DNA from: Rothia sp. SD9660Na
GTDB lineage: Bacteria; Actinomycetota; Actinomycetes; Actinomycetales; Micrococcaceae
Direction of reading: 5' to 3'
Length of the DNA stretch: 64,000 nt
NCBI RefSeq assembly: GCF_030064065.1
Contig: NZ_CP125946.1
Coordinates: forward strand, 496,001-560,000
Each line of letters opens with the position of its first letter. Positions within the stretch are counted from its first letter, which is position 1. The position numbers and the translations under genes are program-made. Positions 8,290-16,571 of this stretch are shown piece after piece. The notes under the pieces are model-generated. The model ran no database searches. It was not told the DNA's origin and saw nothing but the letters and a program-made list of their open reading frames with translations.

Positions 8290-10248
8290 TTGACTGAAAA
8301 TACTGCCGTTAACGCAGACACCGCAACCGACGCCATCTTCCAGGAACCGGTTGTAGACACCCCCACCCAGCAGGTAGAAAAGGACGAGGACGGCGGCACC
8401 CGCTTCACCGACCTGGGCCTGGACGCCCGCGTCCTGGCAGCCCTCGAAAAGGTCGGCTACGAAAAGCCCTCACCCATCCAGGCCGAAACCATTCCCCTGC
8501 TGCTTGAAGGCCGCGACGTCGTCGGCCTAGCCCAGACCGGCACCGGCAAAACCGCAGCCTTCGCCCTACCTGCCCTCTCAACCCTGGCAGAACTGGCCGA
8601 CATCAACGGCGTCTCCAAAGACACCCAGGTGCTCGTCCTAGCCCCCACCCGCGAACTGGCCCTGCAGGTTGCTGAAGCCTTCTCGTCCTACGCAACCGAA
8701 ATGCCCGACTTCACCGTGCTACCCGTCTACGGCGGCTCACCCTACGGCCCCCAGCTGGCAGGCCTCAAGCGCGGCGCCCAGGTTGTTGTCGGTACCCCCG
8801 GCCGCGTCATCGACCACCTGAAAAAGGGCTCCCTGGACCTCTCCAATCTGCAGTACCTGGTACTCGACGAAGCCGACGAAATGCTCCGCATGGGCTTCGC
8901 CGAAGACGTAGAACAGATTCTGGCAGACACCCCCGACTCCAAGCAGGTTGCCCTCTTCTCAGCAACCATGCCCAAGACCATCCGCAAGATCGCTGAGCAG
9001 TACCTCAACGACCCCGCAGAGGTACGCGTCAAGTCAAAGACCACCACCAGCGCCAACATCCGCCAGCGCTACATGCAGGTCATGCACTCCCACAAGCTCG
9101 AAGCCATGACCCGCGTGCTTGAGGTCGAAGACTACGACGGCATCATCGCCTTCGTCCGCACCAAGAAAGAAACCGAAGAAGTCGCCGACAAGCTCAAGGC
9201 CCGCGGCTACCAGGCTGCCGCCATCAACGGCGACATCCCCCAGAACCAGCGCGAACGCACCGTCGAAGCCCTGCGCGATGGCCGCATCGACATCCTGGTC
9301 GCCACCGACGTCGCCGCCCGCGGCCTCGACGTCGAGCGCATCTCCCTGGTCGTCAACTTCGACATCCCCCACGACACCGAATCCTACGTGCACCGCATCG
9401 GCCGAACCGGCCGCGCAGGCCGTGCCGGCGAAGCCATCCTCTTCATGACCCCGCGTGAAAAGTACATGCTGCGTCAGATCGAAAAGGCAACCCGCCAGCA
9501 GGTCGAACAGATGCACATGCCTACCGTTGAAGACGTCAACGCCAACCGCAAGCAGAAGTTCGCCCAGCAGATCACCGATACCATCGAAACCGAAGACCTC
9601 AGTTTCTTCCGGGAACTCATCGACGCCTACGCCAACGAACACGACGTTGAAGGCGAGGAAATCGCAGCGGCCCTGGCCGTCATCGCCCAGCAGGGCCGCC
9701 CCTTCCTGGCCGAAGAAATGCCCGAACCCAAGAGCAAAAAGCGCGACCGTGACCGCGACTTCGACCGCGACGATAAGCCCCGCGGCGGCCGCCGCCACTC
9801 CGAAGAAGGCATGGTCGACTTCAAGCTCAACGTAGGCCGCTCGTCCCACGTCTCACCCGCAGCTATCGTCGGTGCCCTCACCAACGAAGGCGGCCTCAAG
9901 GGCAAGCAGGTCGGTGCAATCGACATCCGCCAGCACTTCACCATCGTCTCCCTGCCCGAAGCAGAACTGCCCGGTGATTTCTTCGACCGCCTGCGCGACA
10001 CCCAGGTAGCCGGTGAATTCATCAACATCAAGCGTGACCGTGGCCCCAAGGGCGGCGGAGGCGGACGCAAGTTCGACCGCGACGACCGCGGCTTTGGTAA
10101 GAAGGACTTCGGCGGTAAGAAGAAGTTCGACGGCAAGAAATTTGACCGTGACGACCGCGGCTTCGGCGGCAAGAAGAAGTTCGACCGCGACGACCGTTTC
10201 GGTAAGAAGGACTTCGGCGGCAAGAAGAAGGGCCGCAAGAAGTTCTAA
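8290..10248 (+). CDS. deaD: DEAD-box ATP-dependent RNA helicase (DeaD/CsdA type)
   Basis: The 652-residue protein carries the helicase motifs in order: Q motif near KPSPIQ, AQTGTGKT, PTRELALQ, VLDEADEM, SATMP, and HRIGRTGRAGR in domain 2. After domain 2 comes a DbpA-type RNA-binding domain (KLNVGRSSHVSPAAIVGAL). The tail is a basic low-complexity repeat of FDRDDRGFG and KKDFGGKK units. It unwinds structured RNA in ribosome assembly or mRNA decay. AGGA at 8281-8284 points to TTG 8290 (MTENTAV...). ATG 8278 and ATG 8254 are in-frame alternatives. A long leader precedes it. Confidence 0.93.
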   Translation: MTENTAVNADTATDAIFQEPVVDTPTQQVEKDEDGGTRFTDLGLDARVLAALEKVGYEKPSPIQAETIPLLLEGRDVVGLAQTGTGKTAAFALPALSTLAELADINGVSKDTQVLVLAPTRELALQVAEAFSSYATEMPDFTVLPVYGGSPYGPQLAGLKRGAQVVVGTPGRVIDHLKKGSLDLSNLQYLVLDEADEMLRMGFAEDVEQILADTPDSKQVALFSATMPKTIRKIAEQYLNDPAEVRVKSKTTTSANIRQRYMQVMHSHKLEAMTRVLEVEDYDGIIAFVRTKKETEEVADKLKARGYQAAAINGDIPQNQRERTVEALRDGRIDILVATDVAARGLDVERISLVVNFDIPHDTESYVHRIGRTGRAGRAGEAILFMTPREKYMLRQIEKATRQQVEQMHMPTVEDVNANRKQKFAQQITDTIETEDLSFFRELIDAYANEHDVEGEEIAAALAVIAQQGRPFLAEEMPEPKSKKRDRDRDFDRDDKPRGGRRHSEEGMVDFKLNVGRSSHVSPAAIVGALTNEGGLKGKQVGAIDIRQHFTIVSLPEAELPGDFFDRLRDTQVAGEFINIKRDRGPKGGGGGRKFDRDDRGFGKKDFGGKKKFDGKKFDRDDRGFGGKKKFDRDDRFGKKDFGGKKKGRKKF

Positions 10249-10254
10249 GGTTCT

Positions 10255-10351
10255 GCAGGCTCGCGCTCGCTGCCGACCCTCTCGCTGGTTCGCTGACGCT
10301 CACAAGCGATTCACGCCAGCCCCGGAGCCAGCAGCTTCGCTGCGAGCCTGC
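10255..10351. repeat. Structured intergenic repeat, copy A
   Basis: The 10-bp ends GCAGGCTCGC (10255-10264) and GCGAGCCTGC (10342-10351) are inverted and enclose smaller hairpins. A 27-base stretch near the right end (from 10325) recurs exactly at 14823-14849. A further hairpin (10365-10372 with 10384-10391) follows. It lies right after deaD and may also end its transcript. Confidence 0.65.
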
Positions 10352-10418
10352 GCCACCTTACCTATAGGGCACCATTTCAACTTGTGCCCTAGAACACCTA
10401 AAAAAACAGGTTCTAGAT

Positions 10419-10448
10419 TTGCGTCTTCCAAAGGCTGTACCGTAAGCT
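10419..10448 (+). promoter_or_regulatory. Candidate promoter of the Thr-Met-Thr tRNA cluster
   Basis: TTGCGT (10419-10424) and TAAGCT (10443-10448) are spaced by 18 bases, just ahead of the first tRNA. Confidence 0.5.
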
Positions 10449-10458
10449 AGTATCTGTT

Positions 10459-10530
10459 GCCCCGATAGCTCAGTGGTAGAGCGCCATCTTGGTAAGATGG
10501 AGGTCCCGGGATCGATTCCCGGTCGGGGCT
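10459..10530 (+). tRNA. tRNA-Thr (GGT), copy 1
   Basis: GCCCCGA pairs with TCGGGGC. The anticodon loop TTGGTAA carries GGT. The 72-base body is identical to the copy at 10632. CCA is not encoded. Confidence 0.95.
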
Positions 10531-10556
10531 CTGTATGAGCCCAAAAGTTCATACGT

Positions 10557-10630
10557 GGCGGTGTAGCTCAGCTGGTTAGAGCGCACGACTCATAATCGTG
10601 AGGTCGACGGATCGAGCCCGTCCACCGCTA
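10557..10630 (+). tRNA. tRNA-Met (CAT), elongator type
   Basis: The acceptor GGCGGTG pairs with CACCGCT, with a terminal G-T. The stem CACGA/TCGTG closes the loop CTCATAA with anticodon CAT. The acceptor is fully paired apart from that wobble, unlike the initiator tRNA. An isoleucine tRNA with modified CAT is less likely. Confidence 0.88.
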
Positions 10631-10631
10631 C

Positions 10632-10703
10632 GCCCCGATAGCTCAGTGGTAGAGCGCCATCTTGGTAAGATGGAGGTCCCGGGATCGATTCCCGGTCGGG
10701 GCT
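10632..10703 (+). tRNA. tRNA-Thr (GGT), copy 2
   Basis: It is identical over 72 bases to the copy at 10459-10530 and starts one base after tRNA-Met, so the three are likely one transcript. Confidence 0.95.
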
Positions 10704-10708
10704 CAGAT

Positions 10709-10740
10709 AACCTGTCAAGCATTAGCTTGGCAGGTTTTTT
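10709..10740 (+). terminator. Terminator of the tRNA cluster
   Basis: A 12-bp stem with one G-T pair (10709-10720 with 10725-10736) is followed by a T run. Confidence 0.9.
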
Positions 10741-10745
10741 GTTTG

Positions 10746-10751
10746 TAGAGT
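10746..10751 (+). promoter_or_regulatory. -10 box implying a leaderless hadA-like transcript
   Basis: TAGAGT is followed by 7 bases and ATG 10759. It directly follows the tRNA terminator. Confidence 0.45.
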
Positions 10752-10758
10752 GGTCTCT

Positions 10759-11205
10759 ATGGCTATTAACCAAGAGATCGTATGCCGCACCTACCCGGCC
10801 ACAGAGCCCTATGCGGTCGGGCGAGAAAAAATCCGTGAATTCGCTACAGCCGTGAAGGCCACCAGCCCCCTGCATTTTGATGTGCAGGCCGCCCAGGGCG
10901 CAGGCTACAGCGACCTGATTGCCCCGCCCACCTTCGCCATTATTCTGGCCCAGAAGGCAGACGCCGCCCTGATTGGTGACCCCGAGGCCGGTATTGACTT
11001 CTCCCGCGTGGTCCATGCTGACCAGCGCTTCACCCACCACCGCCCGATTGTTGCCGGGGACGAGCTGCTGACCGAGGTGCACGTCGATAGCGTGCGCGTC
11101 ATGGGGGCTGGCGCTATGCTGACCACCCGCGAAGAAATCACCACTGTAGAGGGCGAAAAGGTCGCCACCTGCATTTCATCACTGCTGGTTCGGGCGGAGG
11201 ACTAA
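10759..11205 (+). CDS. MaoC-like dehydratase, HadA-type subunit (N-terminal hot-dog domain)
   Basis: The 148-residue protein has a single hot-dog fold of the FAS1-dehydratase/MaoC N-terminal type (YAVGREKIREFATAV, HADQRFTHHRPIVAGDEL). It lacks the catalytic Asp/His hydratase motif, which its downstream neighbour carries. In related actinobacteria the two subunits pair as a (3R)-hydroxyacyl-ACP dehydratase or similar hydratase. The substrate is not shown here. The start is ATG 10759. The next gene begins 3 bases after its stop codon. Confidence 0.85.
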   Translation: MAINQEIVCRTYPATEPYAVGREKIREFATAVKATSPLHFDVQAAQGAGYSDLIAPPTFAIILAQKADAALIGDPEAGIDFSRVVHADQRFTHHRPIVAGDELLTEVHVDSVRVMGAGAMLTTREEITTVEGEKVATCISSLLVRAED

Positions 11206-11208
11206 CCC

Positions 11209-11670
11209 ATGGCTATCTCTTTTGACTCCCTTGAAAAGGGTACCGAGATTGGTGCCCGCCAGATTCCCGTCACTCGTGCTGACCTGGTGGCTTACGCGGG
11301 TGCGTCCGGCGACTTTAACCCTATCCACTGGAACGAGCGTTTTGCGACCGCCGTGGGGCTGCCTGGCGTGATTGCCCACGGCATGTTCACCATGGGTGCT
11401 GCTGTGCAGCTGGTGACTGACTGGGTGGGGGATGCCGGTGCCATTGTGGACTACCAGACCCGCTTCTCCAAGCCGGTTCCGGTGCCCGATGCCAAGGACG
11501 CGGCCTCCCCGGCCACCGGCGGCAACGTCATCTCGGTTGCCGGTAAGGTCGGGGCCCTGGATGCGGACGCCCGCACCGCCCGCATCGACCTGACCGTCAC
11601 CGCCCCCGACAGCGAGGGCAAGGAGCAGAAGGTGCTGATGAAGGCCCAGGCTCTGGTGAAGCTCGCTTAG
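11209..11670 (+). CDS. MaoC-like dehydratase, HadB-type catalytic subunit
   Basis: The 153-residue hot-dog protein carries the R-hydratase signature with catalytic Asp and His in SGDFNPIHWNERFA (about residues 34-47), then GLPGVIAHGMFTMG. It probably forms a heterodimer with the upstream subunit and dehydrates 3-hydroxyacyl thioesters. CGGAGG at 11195-11200, inside the upstream gene, is its ribosome binding site. Together with murB, which is on the same strand beyond an MFS gene, this order is common in Micrococcaceae. Confidence 0.88.
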   Translation: MAISFDSLEKGTEIGARQIPVTRADLVAYAGASGDFNPIHWNERFATAVGLPGVIAHGMFTMGAAVQLVTDWVGDAGAIVDYQTRFSKPVPVPDAKDAASPATGGNVISVAGKVGALDADARTARIDLTVTAPDSEGKEQKVLMKAQALVKLA

Positions 11671-11692
11671 CGCCCCCTCACCTTGCGTACCA

Positions 11693-11730
11693 AAGGCGCC
11701 CGTTCAGAGATTGAGCGGGCGCCTTGTTGT
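11693..11730 (+). terminator. Terminator after the dehydratase pair
   Basis: A 10-bp stem (11693-11702 with 11716-11725) is followed by a short T-rich GTTGT tract. Confidence 0.7.
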
Positions 11731-11815
11731 GCACGACCACTAGAATAGACAGCAGGACACAAACACACTGATACGCCCTCTTAGCTTTACTACGAGAGAA
11801 TTGACCTCACCCACC

Positions 11816-13045
11816 ATGGCCCAGAACCCCCGCACCCAGCTTTCCGACCGGCAGATCAAGACCTGGTACAGGGCTGTGCTGGGGCTTTTCTTTGCCAGCG
11901 GTTTAGTGGTTTCTGCCCTGCTCACCCGCCTGCCCGATGTGGCTAACGGGCTGGGGCTGAGCTCCGGGCCCATGGGCTTGCTGCTGCTGGGCATGACCAT
12001 CGGCTCCTTCTGCGCCGTGAGCTTCTCGGGAACCCTCGTCGCCCGCTTCGGCGCTATCCGCTGTATCGCGGCAGCCTACATCACCACCGTCATTGGCATG
12101 CTCCTGATCGGCCTGGGAGTGCACCTCGCCAGCGTCGCTGTTACCCTGCTCGGTCTCATGCTGCAGGGCCTGGGTAGCGCTGTCTCTAACGTGGCCTCCA
12201 ACGTGCAGGGCGTAGCCAACGAGCGGGCCCTGGGGCGCTACGTCACCCCCATCATGCACGGCTTCTTCTCGATCGGTACCGTAGCAGGTGCCGCCATCGG
12301 CACACTCGATACCCGCCTGGGCGTTCCCTTCGTCGTCCACATGGCCTATTTCGCGTCAGCGGTTGCTGCCCTCGTCCTCATCTCCCTCAAGTTCTGCCAC
12401 AGCGAAAACTACGGCCAGGACGACACCCAGGCCATCGCCGCCGTCGGCTCCTACCGGGTGCGTGACGCCTGGCGCGACAAACACACCATCCTCATCGGCC
12501 TCTTCGTACTGGGCATGGCACTGGCCGAAGGCTCCGCCAACGACTGGGTCGCGCTCGCCCTCACCCACGACTACGGCACCAGCAACACCATCGGGTCGCT
12601 GGGCTACTTCACCTTTGTGGTGGCCATGATGGTGGGGCGTTTTGGCGGCACCGCCCTGCTCAACCGCTTTGGCCGGGTGCCGGTGCTCCGCACCACCTGC
12701 TCGCTCGCCATTATCGGCCTGGCCCTCTTCATCTTTGCCCCTACCGTGCCCCTGGGCTTTGTTGGCCTGCTGGTCTGGGGCCTGGGAGCCTCCCTCGGCT
12801 TCCCAACCGGCATGTCAGCTGCCTCGGACGACCCGCTCAAGGCCGCCGTCCGCGTCTCTGTCGTCTCAACCATCGGCTATGCAGCATTCCTGGGCGGCCC
12901 GCCCCTGCTGGGTCTGCTGGGGGAACACTTTGGAATCCGCAACGGCCTGCTAGCCGTGCTGGTTTTTGTGGTTGTATCCCTACTGCTCACCAGCCAGCTG
13001 GAACCCAAGAAGCTCAGCCGTACCGTCCACACCGAAAAGCTCTAG
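11816..13045 (+). CDS. MFS transporter
   Basis: The roughly 409-residue protein has 12 likely membrane segments in two halves, with a short basic loop after the second segment (VARFGAIRC). It resembles the FucP/YbjJ-like branch of the major facilitator superfamily (LSSGPMGLLLLGMTIGS, FSIGTVAGAAIG). The substrate cannot be told. The start is uncertain: GAGAG at 11794-11798 is too close to TTG 11801 and rather far from ATG 11816, the latter being listed. A TAGAAT box near 11742 could drive it. A GC hairpin without T run follows at about 13068-13099. Confidence 0.8.
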   Translation: MAQNPRTQLSDRQIKTWYRAVLGLFFASGLVVSALLTRLPDVANGLGLSSGPMGLLLLGMTIGSFCAVSFSGTLVARFGAIRCIAAAYITTVIGMLLIGLGVHLASVAVTLLGLMLQGLGSAVSNVASNVQGVANERALGRYVTPIMHGFFSIGTVAGAAIGTLDTRLGVPFVVHMAYFASAVAALVLISLKFCHSENYGQDDTQAIAAVGSYRVRDAWRDKHTILIGLFVLGMALAEGSANDWVALALTHDYGTSNTIGSLGYFTFVVAMMVGRFGGTALLNRFGRVPVLRTTCSLAIIGLALFIFAPTVPLGFVGLLVWGLGASLGFPTGMSAASDDPLKAAVRVSVVSTIGYAAFLGGPPLLGLLGEHFGIRNGLLAVLVFVVVSLLLTSQLEPKKLSRTVHTEKL

Positions 13046-13126
13046 GGGCACTAGCCGCCAGGACGCCCGTGCCCAGCTCCCAGCGCCCGGTGGGCACGCT
13101 TGCAGGTGGCATTCGGGCTAAGCCGG

Positions 13127-13132
13127 TAGAAT
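13127..13132 (+). promoter_or_regulatory. -10 box implying a leaderless murB transcript
   Basis: TAGAAT is followed by 7 bases and then GTG 13140. The upstream in-frame ATG at 13131 overlaps the box, so it is unlikely to be transcribed as a start. Confidence 0.55.
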
Positions 13133-13139
13133 GGGCACC

Positions 13140-14231
13140 GTGACTGACAAGCTTTTAAGTGAACTGACCACTGCCGCTGTGGGTGGCCCCGCCCGCACCT
13201 TCGTTGAGGCCACCAGCGAGCAGGAGATTATCGATGCCGTAACCGCCGCCGACCGTGCAGGAGAAGACCTGCTGGTGGTGGGCGGGGGTTCTAACCTGCT
13301 GGTAGCCGATGAGGGCTTTGACGGGGCAGTGGTGCACATCGCTTCAACCGGTCTTGAGACCGTGAGCGACTACGCCTGCGGAGGCACCACCCTGCGCGTG
13401 CAGGCAGGCCACACCTGGGACGACCTGGTGGCCTACGCCGTAGAGAACGAGCTCTCCGGTATCGAGGCCCTCTCAGGTATTCCTGGCACCGTAGGCGCCA
13501 CCCCCGTGCAGAACGTGGGGGCCTACGGCTCTGAGGTCGCCCACACCATCGCCTCAGTTCGCACCTGGGACCGCGAAACCGGCGGCTACAAGACCTTCGC
13601 TAACGCCGACTTGAAGTTCGCCTATCGCGACTCGATTCTCAAGCAGTCCACCGTCAACGGGTCTCCCCGCTATGTGGTGCTGACCGTAGACTTCCAGCTG
13701 CCGCACGGCTCCCAGTCCGCCCCCGTCCGCTACGCTGAGCTGGCCCGCCAGCTGGGCGTTGAGGTGGGGGAGCGCGCCGACTCCCGCCTGGTACGCGAAA
13801 CCGTGCTGCGCCTGCGCGCCGGTAAGGGCATGGTGCTGGACGCCGCCGACCGTGACACCTACTCCACCGGCTCCTTCTTCACCAACCCCATCGTGGGGCA
13901 GGACGTCGCTGCCCAGCTCCCCGAGGACGCCCCCCGCTACCCGGCAACCACCCCCGCCGGTGAACCCCTGGATGGCATGGTCAAACTCTCTGCCGCCTGG
14001 CTGATCCAGCACGCCGGGTTCGATAAGGGCTTCGGCCGTGAGGGCGAGGCAGCAGAGCTTGCCGGTGGCAGAGCGTCGCTTTCTACCAAGCACACCCTGG
14101 CTATCACCAACCGCGGTGGCGCCTCGACCGCCGATATCGCGGCCATCGCCCGCGCTGTGCGAGCCGGGGTTGAGGAAAGCTTTGGGGTACGCCTGGTACC
14201 TGAGCCTGTTGTCGTTGGGTTTGCTCTCTAA
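13140..14231 (+). CDS. murB: UDP-N-acetylenolpyruvoylglucosamine reductase
   Basis: The 363-residue enzyme reduces UDP-GlcNAc-enolpyruvate to UDP-MurNAc in cell-wall precursor synthesis, using FAD and NADPH. The FAD-binding part shows VVGGGSNLLVADEG near residue 45. GIPGTVGATPVQNVGAYG follows, and the C-terminal part carries the proton-donor serine in STGSFFTNP. I prefer GTG 13140 because the ATG at 13131 sits inside the likely -10 box. The small PGPGW membrane protein gene begins 12 bases later and may be co-transcribed. Confidence 0.95.
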   Translation: MTDKLLSELTTAAVGGPARTFVEATSEQEIIDAVTAADRAGEDLLVVGGGSNLLVADEGFDGAVVHIASTGLETVSDYACGGTTLRVQAGHTWDDLVAYAVENELSGIEALSGIPGTVGATPVQNVGAYGSEVAHTIASVRTWDRETGGYKTFANADLKFAYRDSILKQSTVNGSPRYVVLTVDFQLPHGSQSAPVRYAELARQLGVEVGERADSRLVRETVLRLRAGKGMVLDAADRDTYSTGSFFTNPIVGQDVAAQLPEDAPRYPATTPAGEPLDGMVKLSAAWLIQHAGFDKGFGREGEAAELAGGRASLSTKHTLAITNRGGASTADIAAIARAVRAGVEESFGVRLVPEPVVVGFAL

Positions 14232-14243
14232 CGCAGGGGCATC

Positions 14244-14642
14244 ATGAGCCTAGAGAAAGAAATCGAGAGCGGGCAGGGCGGACGCCTACACCGGCGTATG
14301 GAGCGCTTCCGTGCCTTTATGGGGCGCCACGCCGCCCTGCTCCTGCTCTACCGCCTGCTCATTATCGGGCTAGGTTTTTTGTGCATCGTCGCCGGTATTA
14401 TCATGCTGGTGACGCCCGGCCCCGGCTGGCTTTTTATCTTCATGGGCATGAGCCTGTGGGGCACCGAATTCCACTGGGCCCACCGCCTGAATGTGTGGGC
14501 GAAAGCTAAGGTGCTGAATATCTGGCGGCAGCTAGAGGCTAAGCGGCGCCGGGCCCACCGCCGTCGCACCGCCGCCCGCTGGGCCAGCCGCAGCAACCGC
14601 AGCCACTACTGCCCAACGGGCTGCCACTACAGGGGAACGTAG
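14244..14642 (+). CDS. PGPGW-motif membrane protein (TIGR02611-like)
   Basis: The 132-residue protein has two membrane segments (about 32-55 and 62-75) separated by the signature PGPGW at residues 58-62. A long basic C-terminal tail follows (KRRRAHRRRTAAR). These features define a small actinobacterial family of unknown function (TIGR02611). It starts just after murB and is probably co-transcribed with it. Confidence 0.8.
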   Translation: MSLEKEIESGQGGRLHRRMERFRAFMGRHAALLLLYRLLIIGLGFLCIVAGIIMLVTPGPGWLFIFMGMSLWGTEFHWAHRLNVWAKAKVLNIWRQLEAKRRRAHRRRTAARWASRSNRSHYCPTGCHYRGT

Positions 14643-14662
14643 AGGCTTGTATAGAATGTTCC

Positions 14663-14849
14663 GCAGGCTCACGCTGGATGGAGCCCAGCAGATTCCGAGC
14701 GCGCGAGGAAATAAATCTGCGGGCGGAATAGGCACAAGCCTGACCCTCACGCCCCGCTTAACGGCGGATTCCGTTCGCTCTTATGTGCTTGCGCGCTCGC
14801 ACTCGCACTCGCTCACTTCATCGAGCCAGCAGCTTCGCTGCGAGCCTGC
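14663..14849. repeat. Structured intergenic repeat, copy B
   Basis: GCAGGCTC (14663-14670) and GAGCCTGC (14842-14849) form inverted ends. The segment 14823-14849 is identical to part of copy A. The segment 14690-14718 matches 29567-29595 at 27 of 29 positions. The element fills the space between two convergent genes. Confidence 0.65.
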
Positions 14850-14856
14850 TTCATTC

Positions 14857-15282
14857 TTAGCTCTCGAACCCCAGCATATGGTCTAGGGTCTCGTGGATCT
14901 GCTGGTCTTCAAAGCCCATTTTGCGCATGGCTGTAATGTACTTTTCGGTTAGGGTCTGCGCCTTGTGCGCGGTTGAGTCGAGGGCCGTAATAAAGGACCC
15001 TGCCCGGCCGTGGGTCTCAATAGCACCGGCTGCTTCAAGCTCCTTGTAGGCCTTAGCCACCGTGTTTACTGCCAGTCCTGTTTCGGCAGCCAGAGCCCGC
15101 ATGGGCGGCAGCCTATCCCCGGCAGCCAGGGCACCGGAAGCTCGTGCCGCAATGATAGCCCGCCGTAGCTGGGAGTAGGGTGGGACGTCCAACCCCTTAT
15201 CAACCCTAAAATTTAAAGCACGGATGCCCCCGCACAGCTCCTCGTGGGAGTCGTGAACCGGGGGCATCTCGTTCTTGGTCAT
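14857..15282 (-). CDS. GntR-family transcriptional regulator (short YtrA type)
   Basis: The 141-residue protein has an N-terminal winged helix-turn-helix of the GntR family (PPYSQLRRAIIAARASGALAAGDRLPPMRALAAETGLAVNTVAKAY). A short helical tail follows in place of a full ligand-binding domain, as in the YtrA subfamily. Such regulators often control ABC exporter genes, but none is adjacent. It begins 9 bases after the asd stop codon, so it is likely read through from asd. Confidence 0.85.
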   Translation of the reverse strand: MTKNEMPPVHDSHEELCGGIRALNFRVDKGLDVPPYSQLRRAIIAARASGALAAGDRLPPMRALAAETGLAVNTVAKAYKELEAAGAIETHGRAGSFITALDSTAHKAQTLTEKYITAMRKMGFEDQQIHETLDHMLGFES

Positions 15283-15291
15283 AGCACCAGT

Positions 15292-16431
15292 CTAAAGGGT
15301 GCCGGTCGCAATCTTCAGCATGCGGCGCACAGGTTCTGCGGCACCCCATAGCAGCTGGTCACCCACGGTAAAAGCAGAGATGTACTGGGGGCCCATGTTG
15401 AGCTTGCGGATGCGGCCCACCGGGATATCCAGGGTGCCGGACACCGCAACGGGAGTCAGCCCCTCAACGGTGGCGTCCTTGGTGTTAGGGATAACCTTTG
15501 ACCACTCGTTGTCCTCATCGATGATCTTCTCGATTTCCTCAACGGTCAGGTCTTCCTTGAGCTTCAGGGTCAGAGCCTGGGAGTGGGAGCGCATGGTTGC
15601 GATGCGCACGCACAGACCGTCTAGAACTACGCGGTCATCGCCCTCAAGGCCTAGAATCTTGTTGGACTCAGCCTCGGCCTTCCACTCTTCGCGGGACTGG
15701 CCGTTGCCCAGATCAGAGTCAATCCAGGGGATCAGCGAACCAGCCAGGGGCACACCGAACTGGGTGGTGTCGAGGTCGCCGGAGCGCTGGAGTTCCAGCA
15801 CCTTGCGGTCGATCTCAAGGATGGCGGACGCGGGATCGTCCAGCTCGGTTGCTACGTGACCGTTGATATCGCCGAACTGCTTGAGTACCTCGCGCATGTG
15901 GCGGGCGCCGCCGCCGGAGGCTGCCTGGTAGGTCATGGAGGTGCCCCACTCAACCAGGCCCTGCTTCCACAGGCCACCCAGGCCCATGAGCAGGCAGGAG
16001 ACGGTGCAGTTGCCGCCGATGAAGTCCTTAACCCCCGACTCCAGGCCGCGGTCAATGACGTCGCGGTTGATGGGGTCAAGCACGATGACTGCATCGTCGT
16101 TCATACGCAGGGTAGAAGCGGCGTCGATCCAGATGCCGCTCCAGCCGCGTTCGCGCAGCTGGGTGTGTACTGCCTTGGTGTAGTCGCCACCCTGGGCGGT
16201 GACGATGACGGGCAGCTTGGCGAGCTCGTCGATATCGTGGGCGTCCTTGAGGGTAGATTCTTCGAGGGTGCCACTGAAGGTGGGGGCAGCAGAGCCGGCC
16301 TGGGAGGTGGAGAAGAAGACCGGGTTGATACCCTCGAAGTCACCTTCTTCGAGCATGCGCTTCATGAGCACGGAGCCGACCATGCCACGGTAACCAACAA
16401 AGCCTACTGAATCACCAGATGTAAAAGTCAT
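15292..16431 (-). CDS. asd: Aspartate-semialdehyde dehydrogenase
   Basis: The 379-residue enzyme makes aspartate-4-semialdehyde for lysine, diaminopimelate, threonine and methionine synthesis. The NADP-binding motif [10 protein letters not shown] is at residues 10-19, and the catalytic cysteine is C142 in [12 protein letters not shown]. The long insertion and overall length match the enterobacterial-type Asd, not the shorter Gram-positive type. Its start overlaps the reconstructed old end of folA (see the hipBA finding). TAGACT ends 6 bases upstream of the ATG on this strand, so it may have its own leaderless promoter. Confidence 0.94.
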   Translation of the reverse strand: MTFTSGDSVGFVGYRGMVGSVLMKRMLEEGDFEGINPVFFSTSQAGSAAPTFSGTLEESTLKDAHDIDELAKLPVIVTAQGGDYTKAVHTQLRERGWSGIWIDAASTLRMNDDAVIVLDPINRDVIDRGLESGVKDFIGGNCTVSCLLMGLGGLWKQGLVEWGTSMTYQAASGGGARHMREVLKQFGDINGHVATELDDPASAILEIDRKVLELQRSGDLDTTQFGVPLAGSLIPWIDSDLGNGQSREEWKAEAESNKILGLEGDDRVVLDGLCVRIATMRSHSQALTLKLKEDLTVEEIEKIIDEDNEWSKVIPNTKDATVEGLTPVAVSGTLDIPVGRIRKLNMGPQYISAFTVGDQLLWGAAEPVRRMLKIATGTL

Positions 16432-16462
16432 GGTTTTAGTCTAGCTTTTACGGGCTCCCGGC

Positions 16463-16490
16463 GCAGGGTCTGGAACCGCATGGTGAGAGG
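16463..16490. repeat. 28-bp direct repeat, asd-side copy
   Basis: This is identical over 28 bases to 18114-18141. On the minus strand it reads as the folA segment LTMRFQTL, and the frame then runs on to a stop that overlaps the asd start codon. Confidence 0.95.
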
Positions 16491-16494
16491 ATGT

Positions 16495-16536
16495 GTAATC
16501 GTACGGTGACTTTGATAAGAGTAACCGTACGATTAC
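16495..16536. promoter_or_regulatory. Paired HipB-like operators
   Basis: GTAATCGTACGGTGAC (16495-16510) and GTAACCGTACGATTAC (16521-16536) are inverted copies, each itself a near-palindrome fitting GTNANCGTACGNTNAC. Their centres lie 26 bp apart. A weaker match, GTTATTCGGTTAC, follows at about 16549-16561. HipB proteins commonly autoregulate through such multiple sites; binding here is inference. Confidence 0.75.
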
Positions 16537-16559
16537 TTTAGGAAAAGTGGTTATTCGGT

Positions 16560-16565
16560 TACACT
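16560..16565 (+). promoter_or_regulatory. -10 box implying a leaderless hipB transcript
   Basis: TACACT is followed by 6 bases and ATG 16572, with no ribosome binding site. An alternative promoter is TTGATA (16512-16517) with TACTTT (16534-16539), which would overlap both operators. Confidence 0.45.
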
Positions 16566-16571
16566 TGCGGT

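Noticed and set aside
9034..9849. Long minus-strand frame (271 codons) opposite deaD
   Set aside because: Shadow frame caused by GC-rich codon bias of deaD; low-complexity Gly/Val/Asp composition.
10365..10391. Hairpin after deaD as a rho-independent terminator
   Set aside because: The 8-bp stem is clear, but no T run follows, so I list it only within the repeat entry.
15856..16410. Plus-strand 184-codon frame opposite asd
   Set aside because: Shadow of asd, which has unmistakable motifs.
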